64,000 nucleotides of DNA. It comes from Engraulis encrasicolus (taxonomy: Eukaryota; Chordata; Actinopteri; Clupeiformes; Engraulidae). Under the pieces are notes generated by a model. The model was not told where the DNA came from, did not search any database, and was given only the letters and a program-made list of their open reading frames with translations. This document shows positions 23,301-64,000 of this stretch, one piece after another. The number at the start of each line of letters is the position of its first letter. Within the stretch, counting starts at the first letter, position 1. The stretch lies in assembly GCF_034702125.1 (NCBI RefSeq), contig NC_085861.1:48558722-48622721 (forward strand), in the 5' to 3' direction. Position numbers and translations under genes: made by a program.

Positions 23301-25436
23301 CTAAGGGTGGGGAGAGGACTCAGAAACTGTTCAAGTGGGCCAACGTGCCATCACCTAACATGAGTGGACTGGTGATTTCATGGACTGAGATTAGGAGTGC
23401 TACCGCTTATACACTTATGTAATGACGTTCAACAGTACAGATGGTGGGACACTTCAATTGAGTTTTTATGTTGGTCATCTGCCAGGATGAATAACTGGAA
23501 AGTATGTTAGAAACTGGGTCCAGGGGTGCGTTTCTTGACAGTGTCCTTGCTACCCAAGTTAGCAACTTACTTGGTTTCAATGTAATTTCCCATTGGAAAC
23601 CTAGTTTCTAACTGGTTAGCAATGATTCTTTCGAGAAATGCTGTCCAGATTCCCGAGAGGTGATGTTCTGATGAAGCTTAAAGGAAAGCATAAGGCCACA
23701 CTAAAATCATTGTGAGTACTAAAGCTGAATGAACCATGGGCACCGTAGATGCATATGCTGAACTCTTCTTGGTCAAACTTATCCCTCCCAGCTCCAGCAC
23801 CCCGCGTTGATGACCTGCTTTGACCAGAGCAGGCCCGTGTTTATGTTTACGCCTGGAGGGAAGCTATTTAGAGTTGCAAGTTGACACTCAGCAGACCCCA
23901 TCTCCAGTCAGCGTGAAAAGGGTAGCCAGACAGCCTCCTATTTTAGGGTATTAATAATTACTGGGTATTTACTGGTCTCAAACGGCCATGATTACTGTCT
24001 GCATAGTTTCACTAATAGTTGCAGAATTGCATGTGTTGTGTGCCAATGGAAGAATACTGCCTCACTCATATCTTCTTTCCTCTTCCCACCCCTTCTCTGC
24101 CTACCCCTACTCCTTTCAGCATGGAGCTGCACCATATGGTCCCCCCGGAGCTGGCTTCCACCCGCCCTACTGGCAGCAAGGTCCCCCCCAGAACAGACGT
24201 GAGCGCCCCCCAGGCTTCAGGGACCGGCCACGCTCTCCCAAACAACAACTGGCGGCGGTCAACAACAATGATGCTCAGACACTAGGTGAGGACCCGGAGA
24301 CCATGTTCTATTTAGTTTCTTCTGACAGCCAGGCCGTGCTTTCAGCACTGAATATTCATCACCAGCTTACATGCAGGTCAAGTCTTGATATCAACAAAGT
24401 CACATGATTGGTGACCCCGGTGACGTGCGTACGTGCCCCGGCATTTAATGCATGCACATCACGGAAGTGATCGCTTGGCAATCTTCTCGTCAGTATACCG
24501 AGTGACTGCCAAGGCCTGGCATACGTAACCTTCGTTTACTCTCAGTATCTCAGTAATATAATAATACTACTACTAATAATACATAATAATGCTAATATTA
24601 ATTATGATAATACATATGATAATACTAATAATGATGTTCTTAATAACAATAATAATAATAATAATAATAATGTCTGTTAGTTAGAACTATCTTTTATACT
24701 TTGTCAGATGTACAAAAGTTATTCAGGAAATTGCTTATGATTTACCGGTAGATTAAAAAAAAAAATTCAAGTGTATTTGCTATCCATTCTTTACTTAGAC
24801 AGGACACCTAGCTTACCCTGGCTCCAAAGCTTGACTTTCCTATCTGACCATTAGCTTACTATGGCTTGGCTTGCATTGCCTCTATCAGATTACGCTAACA
24901 GTAGCAGATGTCAGACAAGGTTCTTGACTGCAGGGACCAGGGAAGGGTATATGACGGTGACCCCTCTCTGACTCTACAGTACAGTAGACTGCACTTAGGC
25001 TAATTTCCCAGGAACTCGTTGTGCAGTATTCTCTTTAAACTGCACAAACACTGCTGCTTCTTGATCTCTGTTCAAAGAACATCCATACTGATGGAATTGA
25101 AGGGCAGTTCTTTTGCTGCATAGGTATTTTAATTTAGATCATATAATGCTATAATGTTCATTTAAATAATTTTAAACCATCCGTCTATACAACATACTAC
25201 ATTGTACTTGGAAATGTCTTTGTGCGCACGTTGCATTTTAAGTTGGTGCTAGGCAACAAGGGTGTTACATTAGGAAAAGTCATCTATACGATCTAATGTG
25301 AATCAAGTGTAATATGAATAAAGAAATGATATTATACATTTTCTGGAACTTAATGACCTGTAGAGCTCTTCTCACTCCACACACACCTACTCCACCTACT
25401 TCCTCTCTATCCTTCTCCTTATTTCATTCCGTCTTT

Positions 25437-25482
<46 letters not shown>

Positions 25483-28400
25483 CTCGCTCTCTCGCTCTCT
25501 CGCTCTCTCTCTCTGCCTGCTCCTCACCAGATGCGGTGAAGAGGCGGACACTGCCGGCGTGGATCCGCGAGGGCCTGGAGAAGATGGACCGTGAGAAGCA
25601 GAAGAAGCTGGAGAGGGAGCGCATGGAGAAGCAGCGGGCCGAGATGAAGGACGAGCAGGACGACGACACGGCAGACGAGGAGGGCGATGGACCACACATC
25701 CCACGCAGGAGCAAATTCGTAAGTCCACTCCAACTACGGTCAGGACGGTGTAGGTTTAGGGCCTGCTGTGGTTCGCTGTGCACAGACGCCTATTCCAAAA
25801 ACAGCCTGGGTTATATCCAGGGCTCTAAATTAATGTTGTTCAGGACCAGTGGCTAATATATACTGATCTTAATAGCCAAACACACACTCACTAATGTAAC
25901 TAGTTAGCTGGCCTTGTCCACCAACCAAACTCAAATTTTACCAGCATTTGGCCACTTGGTCACTACAGCACAGATTTTTTTTGTTAATTTAGAGCCCTGG
26001 TGATATTCCAATCCATACCCATCGCTCTCTCCCACTCATTTCCTCTATCCATCTTCACTGTCCCAGTGAAGGCGAAAAGCCCAAAAATATAAGACTGCTG
26101 AATGTCAATTTTAAATTCAATTTTGAGTCTGCAATAAAAAAATATATATTTCAAACAATATAGGTCCTTTTTTGACATGTCACATAGATTTTGGTGATCA
26201 CATTGATTGGCATGGCCATGGATGAAATACTGCTATATGTCTAACTCAAGCAGCCTCTTTAGTATGCTTTTCTAACTTGCTGCCTCTTGTCACTTCTTTT
26301 CCCGTAACAGGACAGTGATGATGAGGATGGGGATGACGAAGACGGGGACAGGGAGAGGGAGAGGGACAGAGACGAAGCCCCAGTGAGACGGGGTTTTTCT
26401 AGCCGGAGCCCCTCCCCATCGCACGAGGACCAGAGCGAACCAGAGATGACGGACGAGGAACGAGAGTTCCAATTGGTTTGTGCCTCACCATTTTTGTCGC
26501 TTTTTAGTGGGAAAAGTCTGGAGATTTATTTTGCTGTCACAGGTTTATATTATGTAATGTGTGTGTGTGTGATATGTACTGGGCAGACATTGGTCGTGGG
26601 AATGAAGAATTACAGAAGAATACCATACTGACTATGGGAGGCTATGAAATATGGGGGAAACCTTGGGTTAGCGGTAGTAATTTGAGCAAGGTTAATGAAC
26701 CAACAGAACACTTGACAGAAGCTGTTTGTACCAGCCAACCCACACCTGCATGACTTCACATTTTTGAAAGCGCTTTGAGACAACTTTAGTTCTGATCTTG
26801 CGCTATATAAATACAGATTGTATTGTATTGTAAATTGTGCCTATGTACAATTTGTTCAATTTTCCCTCCCTCCAAATCTCTTGTGTGCAGCTGCTGCTGA
26901 CCAAGACGCTCCTGACAGAGGTACTGCTGGAGGTCACCAACGAGGAGATCTACCAGGTTGCCAAGGAGACGCACCGCAAAGCCACCAAAGGTCTGCTCCA
27001 TTATTTGCCTCCATCTCCCATCATGCTCTCTGCCTGTGTTGCCCTCCAGGCTCCTACTGCTACTTGCCTCGCTAGCAGAGAAGCCCTATGCTGTATATAC
27101 TGCGGCCACTCCTACGGCTACATAACTAGCCCTCCACTCACTGTATAAATGCCATACCTACTGTACTGTCCTGCTGAAGCCTCATTGGGCAAATGTGTGA
27201 TGGATGCCAATTCAACAGTGCTCTTGTGTTTACTGTGAACAAGACAAAATGAAAAGAGCCAGAGACATCATTGGCTGACTGACGAATGACTATCATGAAT
27301 CACATAAGAAACAGGCGGGTTAAGGGTATCCTGCCAAAAAAAGAGAAGTATGATTGTTAGCAGCTTTATAAGTCATTGATGTCAATTTTAAAACTCTCCT
27401 GCACTTGACTTTGGGAACTGGAAATATCTGTGAAAATCTGGCCCGTCTGACTGCCTGGCTCAGGGCAGGTGCATCCATCAGACTGTTGAGCTGTAGGGAC
27501 AGTCTCACCTGGCGGGCAGGTGTGCTCTAGGGCAGCCCGCTCAGCCAGGTGGTTGTACTGCTCCTGTTTTCCGCTATCTGACTGAACATGTTTGACTGAC
27601 AGCTAATGATGTTTTAACCCTTATCTCTTCTCTCCATTTTCCCTTTTTGTTATTTTTTCATTTTGTTATTTTATCTCTTATTGTTTGTTTTTCCCCCTCT
27701 TTTTTTATTCATTTATTTGTTTTTGCCTAAAGGGAGCGCTTGTGAATAGTGCATACTCTGTGCATCCCCCTCTAGAGACCTATGAGACACACAGTGGTGG
27801 ATATATGTGTTTTTAACATGTTGTTCCTGTTGTTGATGTGAATCAAAGCTCCTGCCAAACAGCTGGCACAGTCAAGTGCACTGGCTTCTCTGACTGGCCT
27901 CGGTGAGTGCATTTCTCCATCCGCATCTGGGAGGGAGGGATGGGGTGGGTCGGGTTTGAGATTAGGGGAAGGAGTAGTTCTGTCTATGCTTAACTATCTC
28001 TCGCTTTCTTCACGTGTTATATATTGCGCTAGAAAGCGGACCAAAAGATCTGTTCGCATGGGGAAACAAAGGAAATTGAACCCGGAAGTCCAAGTGTTGA
28101 TATTGAACGCTTAAAATGCAACAGCTTGTTCAAAATCTATGGAAACGGGAGGATGTATATAGTTATCATTCAGTTCTGGAAATGTTTTTGCATAGTATAT
28201 AACTCTAGATGGCAATAGCTGCTCCACATTCCCAACAAGGCCTGAGAACAACCCAGAATGAAGCCAGTGAAGATTTCCAGAATTGATTAAAAATGCATAT
28301 TATACTTTGTGAACTTGTACCCTTACGGAAGACCACCAATAGCTGCTTTGAACAAATTTTTGCATTTCTAAAAAGTTCAACATCCAAACCTGGACTTCCT

Positions 28401-31006
28401 GGTTTAATTTCCTTTTTTCATATAAACAAATCCTTTGGCCTGGTTTTCAGCACTTCTAAAGTTTTATGAAATTATAGCAATTTAGATTTACTTGAACTTA
28501 ATATATGTTAATAGCATGCTGTTTCTTTTAGTAATAAGTCAGATATACTGTATACATGTATAAGCCTTTCCTTTGTTGGAGCTAATAGCGACCGATAGGA
28601 CACAGTAGTTTGTGTTTCTTACGGAGTGGCAAACGGGGACAACTTAAATGTAGGACTGAAGTGTGTAAGTGTAAGAGACGGGTTTTTGGTGACGTCCCGG
28701 TGGTGGCATGACTCTGCTATAAGCAAGGGGGCTCTGTCGCTGCAGGGGGTCTGGGGGACTACGGCTCGGACGAGAGCTCAGACGAGGAGGCCAGCAACCA
28801 GGGCTCGGAGTCGTCCGACACGGACGAGGAGGAGCTGAGGCACCGCATCCGGCAGAAGCAGGACGCCTTCCGCCGCAAGGAGCGCGAGATGGTCATGCAG
28901 CAGGAGAGGGAGGACCTGGAGGCTGCCAAACGCGGTGAGACAGTCGGGAACACACGGTCAGGTCGTGGGGTGTAGGGATGCACCGCCACCGATACACTTT
29001 TCACCTCTGATCCGATCCTAGTATCTAAATTTGGATATCTGCTGATCCCTACTACTCCGATTCGATCCCAAAACCACATATGTGCATGGGTTTCAACTTG
29101 GGGTAGGCCCAAGTAGACAATTTGTTCAGAAAGAGGTCAGAAGAACAGGAAACCAATTAATAAGTAAAAAGTAGCAAGTAAAAAAGTAACAATCCCATCC
29201 TGAAAACGTATATACAAGTGTTATGATTTCAAATTAACATTACACCTGGCTCCATGTCAATATCGGAAACTTTGGGCAAATTCCGATCTGATCTCTGAAT
29301 TATGCTGATACCTTATCCCAATATTGATACACCGATACCGATATTGCATCCCTAGTGTGTTGGTCCATTGGTTTAATGATTGGCTAGCAGTGGGGCATTG
29401 AAAAAATGCAAATATGACCAAAACAAAACGACAACAAAAACGGCCAAAAAGGATGACAATTGGAAATGGGCTTGAGAATAACTCATCTTGGTTATTCTTT
29501 AATTTCTACCTGTGGCTTGTCAAATTTGCAAAACAGTTGGCAAAAGGGATTCACAATCAGTGTTGCTCTCTAACTAGAACCGCTGATTTAGCAGAAGTAA
29601 AATTGACTTTATTGCATCGGTTTGTTTTACATTCATTTTTTGGGCAGTGTATATTAACATAGACAACCATACAGACAAGGTTTACTGTTGCTTGATGCTT
29701 TTGGTGTCTCATTCTGTTTTCCGTGTCCCTTTTCTTTTTGTTTATTGCAGAAGAAACAGAGAGGTCATTCAGAGAGAGCCTCAGTCACGAGGACAAAGAG
29801 CCAGAGCCCAAGTACAGAGACAGGGAGGCAGAGCGAGACAGAGACCGAGAGAGGGAGCCTAGTCCAGCCCCGGCAGAGCGGCGGAGGTCAAAGGGCAGTG
29901 AGTCTGAGGTCAGGGCCAAGTCAGGGTCAGGAAAGGAGCGCAGAAGCAGGTCCAGCTCTGCTGCCCACTCCTCCAGCAAGCGTTCTTCCTCCTCTTCGTC
30001 CTCCTCTTCTTCGTCCTCCTCCTCCTCGGCCTCCTCCCGCTCTCGCTCCTCCTCCTCGAGGCAGAAGCGGCGGCGGAGCCGCTCGTCCTCTCGGAGGCGG
30101 CGCAGTCGAAGCCGCAGCTCGAGACGCCGGCACCACCGTCACTCGTCGCGCTCCGAGCGTGGCGACAGGAGCGACCGAAGACGCGGCCACTTGTCCCCCT
30201 CGTCCTCCTCTCACAGGAAGCGGAGCCGCAGCCGATCGCGGTCGCGCTCCCGCTCACGGCACCGCCGGACCACCACGGAGAGCAGGGGCCGCAAGAGCAG
30301 GTCGAAGGACAGGGCCAGCCGCAGCCGCAGCAGGGAGCGAGACAGAGAGCGAGAGCGAGACAGGCGGCGCAGCAGCAAGGAGCGCGGCAGCCGGCGCAGT
30401 CGCAGTCGCAGCACCAGCCGCGGCAGTCGCAGGAAGTCCCAGAAGGACGCCAGCAAGGACAGGGAGAGCAAGAAGAAGGACAGGAGCCACAGTCGCGAAA
30501 AAGAGAAGGAGAAGGAGAAGAAGAAAAAGGATAAGGATAAGGATAAGGAGTCAGACAAGAAGCGAGACAAGCAGAAATCCAAGGACAAAGACAAGGACAG
30601 GGAGAAGGATAGGGAGCGAGAGAAGGATAGAGACAAGGAGCGGGAGGACAAGAAGGAGAAAGGGAAAGACAAAGACAAAGAGAAGGACAGGGACAGAGAG
30701 AGGGAGAGAGAAAAGGACTCTGGCACACAGGAGGAGGTCAATGGCAAGTCCAAGAGAAAGAGGGACAGCGAGGCCTCCGAATCCAAGCACTCCAAAGACA
30801 GCAAGAGTAGCAGCAGCAAGAAGAGCAAGTCTAGCAGGAAACACTCAGACTCTGGCTCCAGCCGGAGTAGGTCCCCCTCCCCTGAGGTTAGCAAGGAAAA
30901 GAAATCCAAAAAGTCTAAGCGTAGTCGCTCACGGTCCACGGAAAAGTCTCACAAGTCTGGTAAGAAGGCAAGCCGCAAACACAAGTCTAAGTCACGATCA
31001 AGGTAG
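20066..31006 (+). CDS. pnisr: PNN-interacting serine/arginine-rich protein, complete coding region
   Basis: PNISR is a nuclear-speckle SR-related protein that binds pinin and acts in pre-mRNA splicing. Ten coding exons: 20066-20156, 20386-20574, 22645-22895, 24120-24285, 25531-25718, 26311-26475, 26891-26990, 27849-27902, 28746-28934, 29751-31006 (TAG). Phases join cleanly to 882 residues, against about 805 in human. The N-terminus MWDQGGQPWQPQWP is diagnostic, followed by VDWAALAQAWIAQ (exon 2), the FDYQHGAAPYGPP junction (exons 3-4), RRTLPAWIREGLEKM (exon 5), an acidic patch (exon 6), LLTKTLLTEVLLEV (exon 7) and ELRHRIRQKQ (exon 9). The last exon (residues ~465-882) is an RS domain: poly-Ser near 541-567, then RS/RE/KD repeats, ending in the conserved KASRKHKSKSRSR. 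The start ATG is the first in the exon after the acceptor at 20030. An alternative last junction is described separately. Confidence 0.96.
20304..20385 (+). repeat. (GT)n tract serving as acceptor region of PNISR exon 2
   Basis: GT repeat with three GGTGTG interruptions runs straight into the TGCAG acceptor at 20385, so the usual pyrimidine tract is a GT repeat. Confidence 0.95.
21447..21801. mobile_element. Dispersed inverted-end repeat (CCGCCATTTTGAATTTCC family), copy 1
   Basis: Starts AAAGGGACACTATGTGAG and ends CACAGTGTACCTTTTAAAGG. Internal words GGGGATCTTCTCCATGG and GAGCAGCATAGTTGCA recur at 18590-18965 and 57545-57785. PNISR intron 2. Confidence 0.7.
21870..22185 (+). mobile_element. 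tRNA-derived SINE, copy A
   Basis: The head GGGCAGTCATGGGTGAGCGG is tRNA-like: an A-box region (GGTGAGCGGTTAGGGCGTCA) and a B box (GGTTCGACTCC) are at suitable spacing for RNA polymerase III. The tail has CACAATGACAATGGGAGTTGG. It interrupts a GTGCATTTCTCGAAA / TTTCGAGAAACGC inverted-repeat element (21842-22262). Confidence 0.88.
23523..23641. mobile_element. Short inverted-repeat element GGTGCGTTTCTTGA
   Basis: 119-bp palindromic unit with ends GGTGCGTTTCTTGA / TTTCGAGAAATGC and CCCAAGTTAGCAAC / AACTGGTTAGCAA inside. It is the same family as the element split by the SINE at 21870. Confidence 0.65.
25441..25515 (+). repeat. (CT)n microsatellite before PNISR exon 5
   Basis: CT and CTCG units ending 15 bases before the acceptor at 25530; doubles as a pyrimidine tract. 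Confidence 0.95.
25818..25999. mobile_element. hAT-type MITE, 182 bp, diverged duplication
   Basis: Ends CAGGGCTCTAAATTAA and TTAATTTAGAGCCCTG are perfect inverted repeats. Flanks GTTATATC and GTGATATT match at 6 of 8. In a PNISR intron. Confidence 0.82.
26766..26840 (+). repeat. Retroposon 3' tail AAGCGCTTTGAGAC...GCGCTATATAAATA
   Basis: This word pair followed by (TTGTA)n is the familiar 3' end of fish LINE/SINE elements. Only the tail is recognisable. PNISR intron 6. Confidence 0.55.
28973..29354. mobile_element. hAT-type MITE, 382 bp, in PNISR intron 9
   Basis: Ends TAGGGATGCACCG and CGATATTGCATCCCTA, with many CCGATAC words inside. It starts 39 bp after the exon 9 donor. Flanks match at 6 of 8 positions. 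Confidence 0.75.
29751..31006 (+). other. pnisr: PNISR terminal exon: RS domain
   Basis: This exon alone encodes 418 residues of arginine/serine, lysine/aspartate and arginine/glutamate dipeptide repeats. Mixed serine codons (TCC, AGC, TCG) and arginine codons argue for selection on the protein rather than simple DNA slippage. The same composition creates long open frames on both strands, which are shadows. Confidence 0.9.
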
Positions 31007-31544
31007 TATTCATTTTTTTACCTCTTCCTTTTTCACCTGTTTTATTAAATAGAGTATAGTGTGTATGTGTGTATACTTGAGATACATTGCAAGCACTTTC
31101 AGATACTGTAAAACGGCAACCTATTTTTCCCGTAAACCTGTTTTAGATCATGAACTGAATACTAGAATAGTAGACCATTTTGCAGTGGCAAGACCATTTT
31201 GAAGTGCAATAATGAAAAAAAAACATGATGCATATTGTGAAATGTGCCTTATTTAAAATAAATAAAGTACACCTCCTATGGAGGCAAAGTTTCAGCATAA
31301 AAGTCTTAATTTTCTCCTAGGCTTTATTGTCAGTATTACTAATGCTGCTTTCTGGTTATTTCTCTGAATGTTCACCTTGTTGGTCATGTTCAACAGAGTA
31401 TGTGTGCAATCTCTGTGTTTGTTTGTGTTTGTGAAACTTGAACAGTCTTAAGGTGCTGACTGACCACTGAGATTTCACTAACGAGTCCTTCCCCCCTGGC
31501 GCTTCTCTTTCAGGTCCTCTTCCCCAGCCCGACGTTGGCATTGA
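31003..31544 (+). promoter_or_regulatory. pnisr: Possible alternative last intron and C-terminus of PNISR
   Basis: The stop TAG lies inside a usable donor, AG|GTAGTA (GT at 31003-31004). A strong acceptor, a pyrimidine-rich stretch ending CTCTTTCAG, ends at 31513. Joining them keeps the arginine codon and extends the RS tail by SSSPARRWH to a TGA at 31542-31544. If unspliced, the protein stops at SRSR as in the mammalian form I recall. Confidence 0.45.
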
Positions 31545-31752
31545 GGGCTGGCAAGGCCCTGGCTTGTGCACTTATTTTAAATTCCACGAGTTTAAACGGG
31601 CTTGTCTCATTCTCGAGGCAAAGGTGTAGGTGAACTCCCCCAAACTCCCCAATACCCCCTGCCCGCACCCCTCTCCCTTCCGCCCCTTGCCCCAGTCCTC
31701 CCTCGCTTCTACCTTCCCCCCACCCCCACACCCTCCAGTGACATGCAGTGTA

Positions 31753-31762
31753 AATAAATAAA
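31753..31762 (+). terminator. PNISR polyadenylation signal (overlapping AATAAATAAA)
   Basis: Two overlapping AATAAA hexamers followed by a GTGTTGTC GU-rich element and a T-run, the best poly(A) site after the PNISR stop. Others are at about 31257 and at 31971-31976. Confidence 0.6.
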
Positions 31763-32077
31763 GTGTTGTCATTTTTTAAGTGCCCCTTGTCTTAATGATG
31801 TAATATTTCTTTTTTTGCTAGGGTTTTGTTTGAACTTTGCTTTTGTTTTTTTGTTTTCTTTGGACCTATGTTATACAAAGCTGAAGAATGAAATAGATTA
31901 ATCTGGTTGTAACATTTTAAATTTCACAACAGGGCATAAAACAGAATCACATAATTGTTGTAAATTGTTCAATAAAACAATGTTTTCATGCAGCTGTTGT
32001 CTGTTTTCCTTTTTTCATGGGGTGGGGTGTTTGGGCCCCCATACAGAAACAATATACCAGTGATAGTTAAGTTATTG

Positions 32078-32307
32078 AATGCAGTTAAAAAATTAATTTC
32101 ATGCATTCCACCATATGGGCCCTTATGGGATATACACTGCATGTCTTGTAGTAGTGGCATTTCAGATGAAAAGAGAGGCTAAGGAAAACGAATGCAGTTA
32201 AAAAGTTTAAGTTTTTTTTTTTTTTTTTTTTTAACAATCCACCATATGGCTCCTAATAGGATATGCACGGCATGCCTTATAGCAGTGGCATTTCAGATGA
32301 AAATCAG
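32078..32307 (+). repeat. Two-copy tandem duplication between PNISR and COQ3
   Basis: About 110 bp starting GAATGCAGTTAAAAA and ending GGCATTTCAGATGAAAA occurs twice in tandem. The second copy carries an expanded T-run (~32213-32233). Shared words include CCACCATATGG and AGTGGCATTTCAGATGAAAA. No gene is visible here. Confidence 0.8.
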
Positions 32308-32579
32308 AGCAACAGCACATTGCTTTATAGATAGAATAATAAAAAGGATGCTGGTTACTCACGAGTGATGCAAACCGTTTTAAATGTATATGAAAAATGT
32401 ATATGAAATGTTCAAAGAAACCCCATATCAAGATCAATCTGCATAACGTGCGTAGTACAGACTCAATCTAAGTATGTAGGCCTACTAATAAGGAGGCATA
32501 ATAATACACCAGAGAGGAAAGATCTTATTTCCTCTCTGTACCTACTGCGTGTGATTCCAGCAGTAGGAACTATAGGCTA

Positions 32580-41039
<8,460 letters not shown>

Positions 41040-41092
41040 GGAGGAGGAAAGAAGGGAGTGAAGGCTGGTGTGTGTGTGTGCCTGTCCCTGTG

Positions 41093-41453
<361 letters not shown>

Positions 41454-41554
41454 ACCATGACTCAGAGACTCGTAGTAGTTCCAAAGCTTGACGTGACTGT
41501 GTACATGGCATAGAAAGCAAAAATGTCACCACGGAAAAATATATCTTGTCCAAA

Positions 41555-41560
41555 AATAAA
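41555..41560 (+). terminator. COQ3 polyadenylation signal
   Basis: AATAAA 516 bp after the COQ3 stop, followed by a T/G-rich stretch (TATTATTGTTTG). The 3' UTR would include two long GT microsatellites. Confidence 0.55.
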
Positions 41561-41679
41561 CTATTATTGTTTGCCATTGAAATTGTGTTCGTGATGCCTT
41601 AATCAAGCCTTAGCTGAAGATCGACATCATAATACTAATGATTTTCAACATTTAGCTTGTTGTGTAGTGTAGATACGTA

Positions 41680-41848
41680 CAGGGTGCGATTTGTAGGGGG
41701 GGTGGGGTGGGGGGATTGTCCCCTCTTCTGGTTTTGATATCGCCACTTTTTCTACATGATTTTCATCACTGTTAAATGTAATTCCATTGATATTGTTTAA
41801 AATCTGAGACACATCCCCCATTCTGGTTTTCTGACAAATCGCACCCCG
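41680..41848. mobile_element. hAT-type MITE, 169 bp, GATACGTA duplication
   Basis: Ends CAGGGTGCGATTTGT and ACAAATCGCACCCCG (14 of 15 paired) with identical flanks GATACGTA. Its middle (CTTCTGGTTTTGAYATCGCC) recurs at about 391-411, near the left edge of the window. Confidence 0.9.
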
Positions 41849-41989
41849 GATACGTAGGTGTATATGCAATTGAATATGAACGTGGTAATGTTCCTACTTG
41901 TGTACAATATAATGCTATGTTAAGTAGCAGTCATTGATTATACAAATGCAGTGGGCACATGAATAAACTTCAGTCGTGCATAACACATA

Positions 41990-43330
41990 CAGGTGGAGAA
42001 ATTAGTTTGTACGCCCTTTAGAATTTCTTACATTTTGATTTCAGTTGGTTATTAAATATGGTCTAACTTTTACCAGAGTCACATGAAGAACAAAGTGTGT
42101 TATAACTTATGCTATAACTAATGCCAACCAAACACTTGCGTGTTGTCATATTCTTATTCCCCATGAGATGTAAACATTCAGAGGACAGCGAGGAATAATG
42201 TAAGCACGCTCTTGGATAAGGATGCTGCGTAAGCTAATTACAGAACAATAGACAAACAAGACGATTATTACACAATTTGAGGGATTTCAATGTCAATCGC
42301 TCAGGTGTCACTTAAAGCTGCTTTGTCCATTGGAATATGCACACCAGTTAAGAATTTTGTCTTGATGGAGAGGCATTGTTTGATGAGCTATTGTATGATG
42401 ACCTATGATCAAGAGTTATTAATTTGTTTTAATATCTAAAAGGTTACAAAATAATTTTAAAAATTTGTGATGTTCACAAATGCTTGGTTAGAGAGTCCAT
42501 GAATGGAGACAATATGGCAGTTTTGCTTTCATCCCAAGTGGTGACAGCCCTGCAACAATTACGTCAAGGATATTTTACGGACTCCTCAATGAGACGAAAA
42601 ATAATCCTAAAGGCCGGGTCATCTGAAGACTAACAGAAATCACTGAACCATCCTTCAATCTCTGTTGACATATCCACAATACGGGACACACACACAAACA
42701 CACACACAAGAATGGGGTTCATTCTGCAAAATAAGTAAATAATGGGGGTTTTGGAAAAAAAATGCTGCACATTTGATGTTGGCGAAGAAGAATTTATATG
42801 CTTCACAGAATTACAACAAAATAGGCCTGCTTTGTTATGTGTCCAAAGTTGAAGCCAAGGTTGAACTGTGTAGGGAACACTATCATGTTTGGAGGAAAAG
42901 GGACTACCACACTTTCACCAAAACAGCATCTCCTCTTTTGAGTATGGTGGCGGTACCGTGCCTCAGGCCCTTGTCAGTTAGCTATTATCAGTGGGACAAT
43001 TAACTCACAAGTTTATTGACACATTTTACAGAAAAAACGGTCTGTCACACAGTTGATGTGCTGAAGCAGGACAATATTTTAGAAGCAAATCCACTTTCGA
43101 TTGGTCTTCAGATCAATAAAACACACATTCACACATTCTGGAATAGCCCAGTCAAAGCCCTTACCTTATGGCAGATTTATGAAAATGGATGTGTACAAAA
43201 TCCCTTCCAAAGAAGTGCGCCTTTTGACAATGGAAATGGTGTAAGGGCCCTTTAAGAAACCTTATGAAACGTCCTATCAGAAGTTTTGTAATTTTAAGGT
43301 GGGACAAAAAACTCAGCTGGAACAACACTG
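41990..43330 (+). pseudogene. Decayed Tc1/mariner-like transposon remnant
   Basis: Between COQ3 and FAXC. A frame around 42860-42960 reads YHVWRKRDYHTFTKTAS followed, after a frame change, by YGGGTVP, resembling the VWRK...GGGS block of Tc1-type transposases. A later QDN word (~43068) fits the QDNDPKH region. Stops and frame shifts are frequent. The left part begins GGAGAAATTAGTTTGTACGC, a possible degraded end. Confidence 0.4.
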
Positions 43331-43691
43331 CGACACAGTCATGACTGAACAGTCAATACTGGCATGGGTACCGATCTTTTATCATCCGAAGTTATGGGTG
43401 ACTCGCGTAAGTTTTCCATATTGAATTCCGCCGGGCATAAACGAGTACATAATTTTGGTAATTTATTATATTCGGTGTTGTGGTAACATTTTATTTTATT
43501 TATCTTATGTATGGGCTTGTAATACAGCTCTATAATAACATAATATTGCATTTGCATTTGTTCCATCAGAATAACAGTTAAATAACTTAAGATGGGTCAT
43601 TCATTTAGCCTATATCTATTAAGAAGTTTCAATATAAACTCAAATATATAATGTTAATACTCAATAAAGCAATACAGATCATTTTGCTACA

Positions 43692-64000
<20,309 letters not shown>

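Noticed and set aside
29688..31052. 454-residue + frame and 242- and 272-residue - frames over the PNISR RS domain
   Set aside because: Shadows of the RS-coding exon; the true frame continues the upstream PNISR exons and ends in the conserved tail.

Overview
The window is nuclear genomic DNA from a ray-finned fish, most likely a teleost. The evidence is spliced vertebrate genes, very abundant CA/GT and CT/GA microsatellites, many short hAT-type DNA transposons, and a tRNA-derived SINE family. I cannot name the species or order from sequence alone. Four protein-coding genes lie on the + strand in the order USP45, PNISR, COQ3, FAXC. As I recall it, the same neighbours sit in the same relative order and orientation on human chromosome 6q16, so this is an ancient conserved synteny block. 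Layout: positions 618-11567 hold the last ten coding exons of the deubiquitinase USP45; its N-terminal zinc finger and catalytic Cys box lie upstream of the window. Positions 20066-31006 hold a complete ten-exon coding region for the SR-related splicing protein PNISR, preceded by a probable promoter and non-coding first exon near 19270-19358. Positions 32580-41039 hold a complete six-exon COQ3, the mitochondrial O-methyltransferase of ubiquinone synthesis. Positions 43994-62734 hold the first four coding exons of FAXC, a metaxin/GST-like membrane protein; its 3' exons lie beyond the window. The four genes share no obvious pathway. They are neighbours by ancestry, not an operon. No rRNA, tRNA, snoRNA or miRNA gene was recognised. 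The non-coding space is dominated by repeats. At least twelve short hAT-type elements can be delimited by terminal inverted repeats, nine or ten of them with clean 8-bp target duplications. There are also a 1.4-kb fold-back element with a TA duplication, several other inverted-repeat families, four copies of one tRNA-derived SINE, a decayed Tc1/mariner-like remnant, and a 1.5-kb GTGA satellite inside FAXC intron 3. The most unusual observation is a recurring pattern I call exon-edge echoes. Short copies of an exon end together with its splice site are repeated inside the neighbouring intron, always beside low-complexity DNA. This happens at two USP45 exons (donor side), at FAXC exon 3 (donor side) and at FAXC exon 4 (acceptor side). 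In USP45 one exon end with its GT donor is present four times at roughly 140-160 bp spacing. Many real splice sites here also lie within about 30 bp of a microsatellite, which suggests repeat-driven duplication of splice junctions.
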